NCBI RefSeq assembly: GCF_030553305.1
Contig: NZ_JARRAH010000001.1
Location: forward strand, 2,046,001-2,110,000
Reading direction: 5' to 3'
Length of the DNA stretch: 64,000 nucleotides
From: Halomarina ordinaria
GTDB taxonomy: Archaea > Halobacteriota > Halobacteria > Halobacteriales > Haloarculaceae
Shown here: piece by piece, positions 25,468-34,469 of the stretch
How positions within the stretch are numbered: the first letter of the stretch is position 1
Layout: each line of letters opens with the position of its first letter
Program-made: the position numbers and the translations under genes
The notes under the pieces: generated by a model
The model's database searches: none
Told to the model about the DNA's origin: nothing
Seen by the model: the letters and a program-made list of their open reading frames with translations, nothing else

Positions 25468-26661
25468 ATGGACGGCGACACCAACCGGACGCGCAGAACG
25501 TTCTTGACTGGTACGGGTACCCTCGCGGTCGGTGCGCTCGCGGGCTGTCTCGGGGGGCAGGGCGGCCCCGCCGGCGGCAACGGGTCGGGCGAGACGAACG
25601 GGACCGGAAACGAGTCGGGCGAGGGCGAGAACGAAACGGCCGGCGGGTCGGAGACCCCCTACACCGTCTCGATGGCCCCTGTCGGCGAGGTCGAGTTCGA
25701 GGCGGTCCCCGAGACGTTCGCCGCCTACGAACCGGGCTACGCCGACATGGCGGTCGCGCTCGGGCGGGGCGACGGGTTGCTCTCGGTCGGCCTCAAGGAA
25801 CGGTACTACACCGACGTCTACGACGAACTCGACGGCGTGAGCGTCGACACGGACTCGCTCACGGCGCTCGTCGACAACGGCATCGACCGCGAGGTGTTCT
25901 ACGAACTCGGGGCCGACCTCCACCTGATGGACCCGCAGTGGCTGGTGAACAACGGCTCGTTCGGCCTCGAGCAGTCCGATATCGACGCCGTCGCGGACCA
26001 GGTCGCGCCGTTCTTCGGCAACACCATCTTCCGGCGCACGGACGAGTGGCACGACTACGAGTACTACACCCTCTACGAGGCGTTCGGGAAGGTCGCCGAG
26101 GTGTTTCAGGAAGGGGAGCGCTACGAGGCGTTCGCCGCGGTCCACGACGCGATGCTGGAGGAGGTCGAGGCGAACCTCCCGGGGGAGGACGAGCGGCCGA
26201 ACGCCCTGCTCACCTACGCGGCCGCCGACGAACCCGAGGAGTTCTCGCCGTACCGCGTCTCGGGCGAGGGGACCAACAAGAAGCAGTTCCACGACCTCGG
26301 CATCGACGACGCGCTGGAGGGAACGGGCATCAGCGGCCTCTCGACGACCGAACGCGGCACCATCGACTACGAGACGATGCTGGAGGTCGACCCCGACTCC
26401 ATCCTCGTGCGCGGTCACGAGACGAAGACCGAGGAGGAGTTCCGCGAGACGGTCCTCGCGTACATGCAACAGGACAGCGTCGCGAGCGAACTCACCGCCG
26501 TCCAGGAGGAGCGCGTGTTCCGCGGCGGACCCATCTACGCGGGCCCCATCCACAACCTGTTCCTCACCGAACGCTTCGCGGGCCTCTACTACCCGGACGC
26601 CTTCTCCGGCGAGCTGTTCGACCGGAGCGAGGTGAGCGACGTCGTCACCGGGACGTTCTGA
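25468..26661 (+). CDS. ABC transporter substrate-binding lipoprotein, iron/siderophore type
   Basis: 397 residues. A twin-arginine signal (TRRTFLTGTG) ends in the lipobox ALAGC, followed by a Gly/Asn/Glu-rich linker (residues about 28-65). The mature part follows the class III (FepB/BtuF) pattern: VEFEAVPETFAAYEPGYADMAVALG, YYTDVYDELDGV and the long connecting helix. Ligand is probably a ferric chelate; the operator-like site and the FecCD permease downstream support this. One base separates its stop from the permease start. Confidence 0.82.
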   Translation: MDGDTNRTRRTFLTGTGTLAVGALAGCLGGQGGPAGGNGSGETNGTGNESGEGENETAGGSETPYTVSMAPVGEVEFEAVPETFAAYEPGYADMAVALGRGDGLLSVGLKERYYTDVYDELDGVSVDTDSLTALVDNGIDREVFYELGADLHLMDPQWLVNNGSFGLEQSDIDAVADQVAPFFGNTIFRRTDEWHDYEYYTLYEAFGKVAEVFQEGERYEAFAAVHDAMLEEVEANLPGEDERPNALLTYAAADEPEEFSPYRVSGEGTNKKQFHDLGIDDALEGTGISGLSTTERGTIDYETMLEVDPDSILVRGHETKTEEEFRETVLAYMQQDSVASELTAVQEERVFRGGPIYAGPIHNLFLTERFAGLYYPDAFSGELFDRSEVSDVVTGTF

Positions 26662-26662
26662 G

Positions 26663-27829
26663 ATGGCCGGGGACGCCGCGACGGACGGTCGGACGCGCCC
26701 GGGCGCGACCGGGCGGGTCACCGACCCGCTGTTCGGGCTCGCCGTCGGGAGTCTCCTCATCACGCTCGCGAGCGCGCTCCTCCAGGTCAGCTTCGGGACG
26801 TACACGATGTCGCTCGGTCAGGCGTGGGGCGCGCTGTTCGACCCGGCGGTCCTCACCGACCCGCGCCGACTGCTCTACTTCCTCCTCGGGGAGTGGTGGA
26901 TGCGGCTGGCGACGGGGTACGCCGGCACCATCGACGTCCTGCTCGACCCGCTGTCGGTCGAGACGACCGTCGTCTGGACGCTCCGCCTGCCGCGCGTACT
27001 GGTCGGCGTCCTCGTCGGCCTCGGCCTCGCCGTCTCGGGAGCCATCTTCCAGGCCGTGACGCGCAACGAACTCGCCAGCCCCTACATCCTCGGGGTGAGC
27101 GCCGGGGCGGGCCTCGGCGCGCTGGTGGCGCTCGTGCTCTTCTCCAGCCTCGCGTCGGTGCTGCCGCTGGTCGCGGCCGGCGGGGGCGCGTTCGCGTTCG
27201 CGCTCGTCTACGCCATCGCCTGGAAGAACGGCACCAACCCGGTCCGCCTCGTGCTCGCGGGCGTCATCGTGAGCACCGTCTTCAACTCCATCCAGACGGG
27301 GCTGTTCTTCCTCGCGGGTGACATCGGGGTCGTCCAGCAGGCGCTCTCGTGGACGACGGGGTCGCTCACCGGCGTCGGCTGGGGCGAGTTCCACACGGCG
27401 CTCCCGTGGACGCTGCTCGCGTTCGCGCTCGCGCTCGTCGGGTCGCGCCAGCTGAACGTCCTCCTGCTCGGTGAACAGACCGCCGCCGCGCTCGGCATGT
27501 CCGTCGAGCGCACTCGCTTCGCGCTGGCGTCGGTGGCCGTCCTCGCGGCGAGCGCCGCCGTCGCCGTCGCGGGCATCGTCAGTTTCGTCGGCCTCATCGT
27601 TCCCCACGTGGTCCGGACCATCGTCGGGAGCGACTACCGGCGGCTGGTCGTCGGCTGTGCGTTCGCCGGACCGGCGCTGCTGACCGCCGCCGACATGGGC
27701 GCGCGCCTCGCCTTCGAGGTGCTGTTCAACTCGCCGGCGCAGATACCCGTCGGCATCGTCACCGGCCTCGTCGGGGGACCGTACTTCCTCTACCTGATGC
27801 GCACCCGAGAGCAACTGGGTGAGCTGTGA
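26663..27829 (+). CDS. FecCD-type iron/siderophore ABC permease
   Basis: 388 residues with about ten membrane helices. TLRLPRVLVGVLVGLGLAVSGAIFQAVTRNELASPYILGVSAGAGLGA and ALGMSVERTRFALASVAVLAAS... blocks and the terminal GGPYFLYLMRTR are hallmarks of the FecCD family (the long motif spans about residues 106-155). An unusual extracellular insertion of about 50 residues (GALFDPAVLTDPRRL onward) follows the first helix. No FecE-type ATPase lies in this operon, so the energising subunit must be encoded elsewhere. Confidence 0.88.
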   Translation: MAGDAATDGRTRPGATGRVTDPLFGLAVGSLLITLASALLQVSFGTYTMSLGQAWGALFDPAVLTDPRRLLYFLLGEWWMRLATGYAGTIDVLLDPLSVETTVVWTLRLPRVLVGVLVGLGLAVSGAIFQAVTRNELASPYILGVSAGAGLGALVALVLFSSLASVLPLVAAGGGAFAFALVYAIAWKNGTNPVRLVLAGVIVSTVFNSIQTGLFFLAGDIGVVQQALSWTTGSLTGVGWGEFHTALPWTLLAFALALVGSRQLNVLLLGEQTAAALGMSVERTRFALASVAVLAASAAVAVAGIVSFVGLIVPHVVRTIVGSDYRRLVVGCAFAGPALLTAADMGARLAFEVLFNSPAQIPVGIVTGLVGGPYFLYLMRTREQLGEL

Positions 27830-27880
27830 CCGCCCGACGGGTCGGCGGATTGATGCGCCCGCCACCGCTCTCCACGGACG

Positions 27881-29821
27881 ATGCGTGCTGACGAGAGCGT
27901 CTTCGACCGCTACCGGGCCGACGTCGAGCGCCCGCTCCTCCGCCTGTTCCGGGTGTACGGCCTCCCCCGCCGGGCGTGGCTCGCCGTCGGCGTCCTCGCC
28001 AACCTCGTCGCGCAGTCGGCCTCGCTCCTCCCGCCGGTCGTCCTCGGCGCGGCCATCGACGCGCTGTTCGCCGATGACCCGGGCCCCTACACCCTGCCGC
28101 TCGTCCCCGACGCGTGGCTGCCGACGGGGGCCACCGAGCAGTTCTGGCTGTCGGCGGCGCTCATCGTCGGCTCGTTCGCCGTGACGGCGGCGTTCACCTG
28201 GGTGTACGGCGTCGCGGCCAACCGCTTCGCCCACGACGTGATGCACGCCGTCCGGACGGACTCCTTCGCCACCATGCAGCGCCTCGACATGTCCTTCTTC
28301 GACGACAAGCAGACCGGCGAGGTGATGGCCGTCCTGAACAACGACGCCGGCAACCTCGAGGTGTTCCTCGACAACGCGCTGATGAACTCGACGCGACTGG
28401 TCATCATGGTCGGCGGCATCGCCGTCGTGCTGTTCACGCTCAACTGGCAGCTCGCGCTGGTGACGCTCGTCGCCGTCCCCCTCATCGTGCTGTTTACCGC
28501 GTGGTTCATGCGCGCCATCGCGCCGCGCTACCGCGCCCGGCAGTCGGCCGTCGCGGCGTTCAACACCCGCATCGAGAACGCCATCAGCGGGGTCGAACTC
28601 ACCAAGACGACCGGTAGCGAGGACTACGAGACCGAACGGGTGTTCGACGCCTCCCACCGCGTCTTCGACGACACGATGGCCGTCCTCCGCCTGAGCTACT
28701 TCTACCGCCCGGGGATGGAACTGCTCGCGGGCCTCTCGTTCGCCGCGACGTTCGTCGTCGGCGGCTACTGGCTGTTCTCCGGGACCGCACCCGGTCCCTT
28801 CTCCGGCGCGCTCACCGCCGGGACGTTCGTCACGTTCCTGTTCATGACCCAGCGCTTCGTCGCGCCGCTCGCGGAGGTGTCGAACATCGTCGACCAGGTG
28901 CAGAACGCCCGCGCGAGCGCCGAGCGCGTCTTCGGCCTCTACGACGTCCCCACCCACGTCGAGGACAGCCCCGACGCCGTCGCGCTGACCGACCCCGAGG
29001 GCCGCGTCGAGTACGACGACGTCACCTTCGGCTACGCCGACACCCCCGGGTCCGACGCGGCGACGGCGGGCACCGTCCTCGAGGACGTGCACTTCACGGT
29101 CGAGGGCGGCGAGACGCTCGCGCTGGTCGGCCCGACGGGCGCCGGGAAGTCGACGGTGCTCAAACTGCTCATGCGCCTCTACGACGTGGATAGCGGGGCG
29201 GTCCGCGTCGACGGCCACGACGTGCGCGACGTCACCCTCGACAGCCTCCGCTCGGCGGTGGGGTACGTCAGCCAGGACACGTTCCTCTTCGACGGCACCG
29301 TCGCCGAGAACGTCGCCTACGGGTCGTTCGACGCCACCCACGAGGCGGTCGTCGAGGCCGCGAAAGCGGCCGAGGCTCACGAGTTCATCGAGGCCCTCCC
29401 CGAGGGGTACGACACCCGTGTCGGCGAACGCGGGGTGAAGCTCTCGGGCGGTCAGCGCCAGCGCATCGCCATCGCGCGCGTCGTCCTGCAGGACCCGGCG
29501 GTCCTGGTGCTGGACGAGGCGACGAGCGCCGTCGACACCGAGACGGAACTGCTCATCCAGCGCTCGCTCGACCGCCTCGCCGCCGACCGCACGACGTTCG
29601 TCATCGCCCACCGCCTCTCGACGGTGAAGGAGGCCGACACGATTCTCGTCCTCGACGAGGGGCGCGTGGTCGAACGCGGTACGCACGAGGGCCTCCTCGC
29701 CGCGGACGGGCTCTACGCGACGCTCTGGGGCGTCCAGGCCGGCGACCTCGAGACCCTCCCCGAGACGTTCCTCGCGCGGACGACCCGCAGGTCGGGGGGT
29801 GACGGCGACGCGGACGACTAG
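27881..29821 (+). CDS. ABC exporter, fused membrane and ATPase domains
   Basis: 646 residues: six membrane helices (about 30-345) followed by an ATP-binding domain with Walker A GPTGAGKS (417-424), signature LSGGQRQR, Walker B VLVLDEA and switch histidine in VIAHRLST. This is the MsbA/LmrA-type half transporter that works as a dimer. Cargo unknown; location after iron-uptake genes hints at a siderophore or metal-chelate substrate, but there is a 51-base gap. Its TAG stop lies in a CTAG shared with the convergent LOG-family gene. Confidence 0.88.
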   Translation: MRADESVFDRYRADVERPLLRLFRVYGLPRRAWLAVGVLANLVAQSASLLPPVVLGAAIDALFADDPGPYTLPLVPDAWLPTGATEQFWLSAALIVGSFAVTAAFTWVYGVAANRFAHDVMHAVRTDSFATMQRLDMSFFDDKQTGEVMAVLNNDAGNLEVFLDNALMNSTRLVIMVGGIAVVLFTLNWQLALVTLVAVPLIVLFTAWFMRAIAPRYRARQSAVAAFNTRIENAISGVELTKTTGSEDYETERVFDASHRVFDDTMAVLRLSYFYRPGMELLAGLSFAATFVVGGYWLFSGTAPGPFSGALTAGTFVTFLFMTQRFVAPLAEVSNIVDQVQNARASAERVFGLYDVPTHVEDSPDAVALTDPEGRVEYDDVTFGYADTPGSDAATAGTVLEDVHFTVEGGETLALVGPTGAGKSTVLKLLMRLYDVDSGAVRVDGHDVRDVTLDSLRSAVGYVSQDTFLFDGTVAENVAYGSFDATHEAVVEAAKAAEAHEFIEALPEGYDTRVGERGVKLSGGQRQRIAIARVVLQDPAVLVLDEATSAVDTETELLIQRSLDRLAADRTTFVIAHRLSTVKEADTILVLDEGRVVERGTHEGLLAADGLYATLWGVQAGDLETLPETFLARTTRRSGGDGDADD

Positions 29822-30276
29822 TCGCGTCCGGCGACGCGCCGTTCGACGGACTCGACGGCCGCGGCGGGCGTCTCGACCGCCTCGAACCCCGACAGCGACA
29901 CCTCGTGCGTCCCGAGTCCGGCGACCGGCCGACCGATATCGAGGGCGTGCCCCAGTTCGGAGAGCGTCCCCGCCGCGCCGTCGACGGCGACGACGCCCTC
30001 GCCGTTCAGCACCACGAGGACGTTCCGCGCGTTGCCGAGACCGGTCGCGACGGCCGTCCCGACGTACTCGTTCGCGTGCCGCGGGTCCGTCCCCGGGAGG
30101 ATGCCGACGGTCTCACCGCCCGCTTCGCGGGCCCCGCGACACGTCGCCTCCATCACGCCACCGAGGCCGCCGCAGACGACCGTGTGCCCCTGCTCGCCGA
30201 GCAGGCGGCCCACCTCGCGGGCCGCCTCGTAGGTCGCCCCGTCGACTCGGCTCCCGCCGATGACGCTGACGCGCAC
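29818..30276 (-). CDS. TIGR00725/LOG-family protein
   Basis: 152 residues. MRVSVIGGSR, VVCGGLGGVMEATCRGAREAGGETVGILPG and VVAVDGAAGTLSELGHAL follow the LOG-like Rossmann fold; the canonical PGGxGTxxE motif of cytokinin-activating lysine decarboxylase-like enzymes appears here as DGAAGTLSE, so phosphoribohydrolase activity is uncertain. This is the short TIGR00725 branch. Six bases follow phaB on the same strand, so it may be co-transcribed with it. Confidence 0.75.
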   Translation of the reverse strand: MRVSVIGGSRVDGATYEAAREVGRLLGEQGHTVVCGGLGGVMEATCRGAREAGGETVGILPGTDPRHANEYVGTAVATGLGNARNVLVVLNGEGVVAVDGAAGTLSELGHALDIGRPVAGLGTHEVSLSGFEAVETPAAAVESVERRVAGRD

Positions 30277-30282
30277 CTCGCC

Positions 30283-31023
30283 TCACCACTCCATGCCGCC
30301 GTTGACGGCGAGGATTTGCCCGGTCATGTAGCTCGACTCGGGGCTGGCGAGGAAGCGGACGATGCCGCTGACGTCCTCGACCTCCGCGAAGCGGTTGAGG
30401 GGGATGCGCTCGATGATCTTCTCCTGGACGCGCTCGGGGACCTGCTCCAGCATGTCGGTGCGGACGAAGCCGGGGGCGACGCAGTTGGCCGTCGACCCCG
30501 AGCGCGCCATCTCCAGGGCGATGGTCCGCGTGAAGCCGAACATCCCCGACTTCGTGGTGGCGTAGTTGGCCTGGCCGTAGTTGCCCTGCTGGCCCACCAC
30601 GCTCGAGATGTTGATGAGTCGACCCTCGTCGGAGTCGAGCAGGTCGTCGAACAGACAGTGTGTACAGTTGAACATCCCCCCGAGGTTCACGTCCATCACG
30701 CGGTCCCAGTCCTCGCGGGTCATGTTCGTGAACGTCTTGTCGACCGTGATGCCGGCGTTGTTGACGAGGACGTCGACCGTCCCGAAGGCGTCGTGAACGG
30801 ACTCGCACATCGACGCGACGGCGTCGAGGTCGGCGACGTCGGCCTGCGCCGCCATGGCCGTCCCGCCGCTGGCCTCTATCTCGTCGACCACCTCGGCCGC
30901 CTCCGCCTCCGAGGTGCGGTAGTTGACGACGACGTTCGCGCCGCGCTCGCCCAGTTCGCAGGCGATTCCCTTCCCGATACCGCGCGAGCCACCGGTCACC
31001 ACGCAGGTCTGTTCGTTCAGCAT
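30283..31023 (-). CDS. phaB: Acetoacetyl-CoA/3-oxoacyl reductase PhaB-like
   Basis: 246 residues. SDR with cofactor motif VTGGSRGIGKGIA (about 9-21), NNAGI and catalytic Ser-Tyr-Lys in INISSVVGQQGNYGQANYATTKSGM; the C-terminal GQILAVNGGMEW is typical of PhaB/FabG. It should reduce 3-ketoacyl-CoA with NADPH to the (R)-3-hydroxyacyl-CoA monomers used by PhaEC directly upstream. The 137-base gap to phaC includes a TATA-like element, so it may have its own promoter. Confidence 0.85.
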   Translation of the reverse strand: MLNEQTCVVTGGSRGIGKGIACELGERGANVVVNYRTSEAEAAEVVDEIEASGGTAMAAQADVADLDAVASMCESVHDAFGTVDVLVNNAGITVDKTFTNMTREDWDRVMDVNLGGMFNCTHCLFDDLLDSDEGRLINISSVVGQQGNYGQANYATTKSGMFGFTRTIALEMARSGSTANCVAPGFVRTDMLEQVPERVQEKIIERIPLNRFAEVEDVSGIVRFLASPESSYMTGQILAVNGGMEW

Positions 31024-31160
31024 GTTAGCACACTACGCCCCTGGGGAGAAAGCGTTATGCCCCGAAACCGGGGGTCGGGGGAGCGGTCGAGCGTCCGAGC
31101 TGGTCGCGACTGGTCGACGGAACGTGAGAGAATCGCGGGGGAGTGGACGGTTCGTCTCGC

Positions 31161-32744
31161 CTACTCCTCGTCCTCGTCGAGCGCGTCGAACCAGCGCTCG
31201 GCGCGCGAGACGCCGACGCCAGCCGTCTCCGCGACGGTCTCGACGTCCGTCTCGCGGAGGTCGGCGACGGTCTCGACGCCGATTTCGCGCAGGCGCTCGG
31301 CGTACGTCGGGCCGATGCCCTCGACGGACTCGACGTCCGCCTCCTCGCCCGCGGCGCTCACGGGCTGGTCGGCGGTCTCGGCGGTGTCCTCGGCGGTCGC
31401 GGCGTCCTCGTCGCTGTCGACGGCCGCCGCTGCGGGTTCACCGTCACCGTCACCGTCGCTCGCCTCCTCGACGGCCTCCGCGACCGCCTCCTCGTCGCGC
31501 TCGACGAGTTCGGTCTGGACGCCGTCGTCCTCGGTCTCGACCTCGACGGCGACCTCCTCGAGGTCGCCCTCGGTCGGGTCGACGCGGACCTCCGTGGCGT
31601 CCTCGGCGGCCTCCTCGGTCGCCTCCAGCACGTCCGCGGTCCCCTCGGCGGAGCGGTCGTGGTACCACTCGGCGACCTGCGGCCACACCTCGCGGTGGGA
31701 ACTGCCGGAGACCGACAGGCCGATGTGGCCGGTCGGGTACTCGATGGTCGTCACGTCGTCGCTCCCGACGACCTCGTTGAACGGCTTGCTCGCTCCCGGC
31801 GGGATGAGGTGGTCGTACTCGCCGAGGATCTGGATGATGGGCATGTCGATGTTCCCGATGTCGACGGGTTCGCCGCCCAGCTCCAGTTCGTTCTTGTAGA
31901 GCTTGTTGTCCTGGTAGATGTCCTCCAGGAACTCGACGTACGCCGCGCCGGCGACGTCGATGCCCTCGCTCAGCCAGCGCTCCATCCGGGCGAAGTTCTC
32001 GACGAAGTCCTCGTTCTCGATGTTGTCGTACAGTCTGACGTACTTCGAGACGTAGTTCGAGACGGGGTCCATCAGCGCGAAGCCGACGTCGAGGAACTCC
32101 GAGGGCATGTTGCCGTACGTCTCGGTGACGTTCTCGGGGTCGTAGTACTCGTCGTCGCCCCACAGTTCGAGGACGCCGCCCGAGCGCTCGAAGCAGAGGC
32201 CGGCGGCCATCAGCCCGAGGGCGTTGACCTTCTCGGGGTGCTGGGCCGCGTACATCACCGACAGCGTCCCGCCCATGCAGTAGCCGAGGACGTTGATGGC
32301 GTCCTGCCCCGAGCGCTCGCGGACGACGTCGACGCAGTTCTCGATGTAGCGGTTGACGTAGTCGTCGAGCGTGAGGTACTGGTCGAGCCGGGAGGGCTCG
32401 TTCCAGTCGATGAGGTAGACGTCGTGGCCCGCCTCCAGCAGTCGGCGCACGACCGACCGGTCGGGCTGGAGGTCGAGGATGAACGGCTTGTTGATGAGCG
32501 CGTAGATGACGAGGATGGGGACCTCGTTCTGCTCGTCGGTCTGGGACTCGTAGTGGAGCAGTTCGAGCTTGTTCTCGGTGTAGACGACCTCGCTCGGCGT
32601 CTGGCCGACCTCGACCGAGTCCATCTCCTCGAGGCGCTCGTCGGCGACGTCCGCCTTCTCGAAGGCGCCGGTCGTCGCGTCCAGTAGCTCGCGCTGGGTG
32701 TTCATCGCGAGCGCGAAGGGGTTGAAGGTTGATTCGCCTGCCAT
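31161..32744 (-). CDS. phaC: Class III PHA synthase subunit PhaC with C-terminal helix-hairpin-helix domain
   Basis: 527 residues. Alpha/beta-hydrolase core (about 45-365) with lipase-like box GYCMGG and nucleophile C156, D311 in GEYDHLIPP and H340 in [11 protein letters not shown]. After about residue 370 come an acidic linker of about 100 residues and a domain at 471-527 ([20 protein letters not shown]...) that matches the HhH_5 helix-hairpin-helix of DNA-binding proteins. It polymerises (R)-3-hydroxyacyl-CoA on granules together with PhaE. The tail is outside the catalytic requirement. Start [10 protein letters not shown] lies five bases after the phaE stop. Confidence 0.93.
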   Translation of the reverse strand: MAGESTFNPFALAMNTQRELLDATTGAFEKADVADERLEEMDSVEVGQTPSEVVYTENKLELLHYESQTDEQNEVPILVIYALINKPFILDLQPDRSVVRRLLEAGHDVYLIDWNEPSRLDQYLTLDDYVNRYIENCVDVVRERSGQDAINVLGYCMGGTLSVMYAAQHPEKVNALGLMAAGLCFERSGGVLELWGDDEYYDPENVTETYGNMPSEFLDVGFALMDPVSNYVSKYVRLYDNIENEDFVENFARMERWLSEGIDVAGAAYVEFLEDIYQDNKLYKNELELGGEPVDIGNIDMPIIQILGEYDHLIPPGASKPFNEVVGSDDVTTIEYPTGHIGLSVSGSSHREVWPQVAEWYHDRSAEGTADVLEATEEAAEDATEVRVDPTEGDLEEVAVEVETEDDGVQTELVERDEEAVAEAVEEASDGDGDGEPAAAAVDSDEDAATAEDTAETADQPVSAAGEEADVESVEGIGPTYAERLREIGVETVADLRETDVETVAETAGVGVSRAERWFDALDEDEE

Positions 32745-32749
32745 CGGGA

Positions 32750-33307
32750 TTACTCCTCCAGGTGGTCGAGGACCTGGTCGAGCTTGTCCTCGACGCGCTG
32801 CTGACGGCGCTCGAGTTCGACGAGTCGCTCGCCGACCTCGTCCATGTCGCCGCGGGTGGGCAGGCCCATGCGCGTGAGCGTCTCCTGGCTCACGTCCTCG
32901 GTCTCCTGCTGGAGTTCCATCATGGCCTCGACGACGTTCCCCTGGGCGGCGGCGAACGCCGTCGTACCCATGACCTCCTTGAACGCCTCGTTGGCGCTGC
33001 GGAGCCAGATGTCGCGGAACTCCGTGAACGAGACGTCCTCGCCGCCGGCGGCGTCGCCGACGCGCTCGTACATGGTCTCTGCGGCGTCCATCCACACCTC
33101 GTAGGCGCGGCCGTAGGACTCGAAGCTCTCGGCCATCGTGTCCTCGTCGGGCATCGAGCCGTCGATGGCGTCGGCCCACGTCTCCATGAACGTCGCCTGC
33201 GCCTCGAGGTTCTGCTCGACCGAACGCGCCATCGCGTCGTTCATCTGTTCGACCATCCGCGTCCAACGCTCCTGCATCTCCTGGGGGTCCGTGTCGCTCA
33301 TACTCAT
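32750..33307 (-). CDS. phaE: PHA synthase subunit PhaE
   Basis: 185 residues, mostly helical. [23 protein letters not shown] and the preceding [19 protein letters not shown] resemble haloarchaeal PhaE, and it ends in a coiled coil ([20 protein letters not shown]). Required partner that activates PhaC in class III synthases. MSMSDTD offers two starts two codons apart. Order phaP-phaE-phaC on the minus strand supports the call. Confidence 0.88.
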   Translation of the reverse strand: MSMSDTDPQEMQERWTRMVEQMNDAMARSVEQNLEAQATFMETWADAIDGSMPDEDTMAESFESYGRAYEVWMDAAETMYERVGDAAGGEDVSFTEFRDIWLRSANEAFKEVMGTTAFAAAQGNVVEAMMELQQETEDVSQETLTRMGLPTRGDMDEVGERLVELERRQQRVEDKLDQVLDHLEE

Positions 33308-33340
33308 GGGTAGTGGGGTGTGGTAATCCGTGTTACTGTC

Positions 33341-33985
33341 TTACTGCTGGTCGGCGGCGCTCTGCTGGAGCGTCTCGACTTGCTGCTGCATCTGCTCGAC
33401 CTGGTCCTGGAACTGTTCGAGCTGCGTCTCGAAGCGCTCCTGGAACTGCTCGGCCTGCTCCTCGAACTGCTGCTGGGCCTCCTCGGCCTGGTCTTCCATC
33501 TGCTCCTGCAGGCGCTCGTACTGGGTCATCGTCTGCTCGAAGGCGTCGACGGTCTGGCCCTCGATCTCCTCGTGGGCGTCGAGGAGGACGTCGAGCTGCT
33601 CGTTGAGCGCCTCGAGGTACTCCTCGCTGAACTCGTCGTAGCTCTCGGTGCCCTTCTCGAAGCCCTCCTCGGCCGTGTCGAACGCCTCGGCGTGGGCGTC
33701 GAGGAGCGCGCGGAACTGCTCGTCGACCGCACGGCGCACCTCGCTGACGTTGCTGCCCGCGCCGGGCATCGCCGTCTCGACGGCGTCGAGGTACGTGTGG
33801 ATGGCGCGCTGGGACAGCTCGACGCTGTTGCGCTGGGCCTCCTCCTGCCCCTCGAAGCTGTCGAGGACCGCCTCGTTGACGTTGCGCTGGAACTCCAGCG
33901 AACGCTGGAACGCCTGCTGGCTCTGTTTGATGGTCGTCCGCTGCAGTTCGAAGGCCGTGTTGATGGGTGTCGTGTAATCAGTCAT
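33341..33985 (-). CDS. phaP: PHA granule phasin PhaP
   Basis: 214 residues, entirely helical. The N-terminal FELQRTTIKQSQQAFQRSLEFQRNVNEAVLD is amphipathic, and the C-terminal 60 residues are a glutamine-rich coiled coil with repeating EQFQ/EQMQ heptads. Fits haloarchaeal phasins, which coat PHA granules. Its start overlaps the phaR-like gene by eight bases, as in the known phaR-phaP arrangement. Confidence 0.8.
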   Translation of the reverse strand: MTDYTTPINTAFELQRTTIKQSQQAFQRSLEFQRNVNEAVLDSFEGQEEAQRNSVELSQRAIHTYLDAVETAMPGAGSNVSEVRRAVDEQFRALLDAHAEAFDTAEEGFEKGTESYDEFSEEYLEALNEQLDVLLDAHEEIEGQTVDAFEQTMTQYERLQEQMEDQAEEAQQQFEEQAEQFQERFETQLEQFQDQVEQMQQQVETLQQSAADQQ

Positions 33986-34286
33986 CTGAATCTCCTCGGG
34001 ACCGCTTTATCGGGACGATGACCGTCTGGACGATGTCGCCCTCCTCGATGTCGAGGGCTTCGCGTTCGGCGTCGGGAATGCTGATGCGCCCGCCGCTCTG
34101 GACCCGCGTCTTGAACATCGCCGTCTGACTCATCGCTCCGAGTTGCGAGGGGAACCCACCGACGTCCCCGCCGAGCAGCTGTCGAAAGAACTCCTGCTGG
34201 CGGTCGAACGCCTGTTCGCTCGCTTCCTGCATCCCCCGGGTAAACATCGACGGGGGCCACATGGGTCCATCGCGCTCGTCGGTCAT
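33978..34286 (-). CDS. phaR: AbrB-type PHA regulator PhaR
   Basis: 102 residues. The C-terminal part (TAMFKTRVQSGGRISIPDAEREALDIEEGDIVQTVIVP) is an AbrB/MazE swapped-hairpin DNA-binding domain; the N-terminal part is helical and may sense the granule or monomers. In related haloarchaea PhaR represses its own phaRP operon. Start MTDERDG is favoured over ATG 34295 because the TATA box (34313-34319) lies 27-33 bases upstream of it. Palindromes around the promoter are described separately. Confidence 0.8.
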   Translation of the reverse strand: MTDERDGPMWPPSMFTRGMQEASEQAFDRQQEFFRQLLGGDVGGFPSQLGAMSQTAMFKTRVQSGGRISIPDAEREALDIEEGDIVQTVIVPIKRSRGDSDD

Positions 34287-34291
34287 CACTA

Positions 34292-34363
34292 CCATTCAAT
34301 GGCCTGACGGGCTTAAATCTTGCCCTGAATACCGTCTGTTACCATCAGATGGTTTCAGATGGT
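34292..34363. promoter_or_regulatory. phaR/phaJ promoter region with paired palindromes
   Basis: CCATTCAATGG (34292-34302) and ACCATCAGATGGT (34341-34353) are perfect dyads sharing CCATY-n-RATGG, with centres 50 bases apart and the phaR TATA box ATTTAAG between them (34313-34319). TCAGATGGT is repeated ten bases on (34345-34353 and 34355-34363). Likely operator for an AbrB-type repressor such as PhaR. Confidence 0.5.
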
Positions 34364-34433
34364 ACGCGCCGATTCGGCCGACCGTCAGCGTCGCGTGTCT
34401 GTCCGTCGTGCTCGTTGACTCGTGTGTGTACGT

Positions 34434-34441
34434 TTTTTATA
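34434..34441 (+). promoter_or_regulatory. TATA box of phaJ
   Basis: TTTTTATA is 29-36 bases before ATG 34470, implying a leaderless phaJ mRNA and supporting that start over the upstream GTG/ATG candidates. Confidence 0.5.
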
Positions 34442-34469
34442 CCCCGTGGGTGTTACTACCACTGTCACG

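Noticed and set aside
26645-29686. A 1013-codon open frame opposite the iron permease and ABC exporter
   Set aside because: Spans several genes on the other strand and reads as low-complexity Arg/Glu/Asp-rich sequence typical of shadows.
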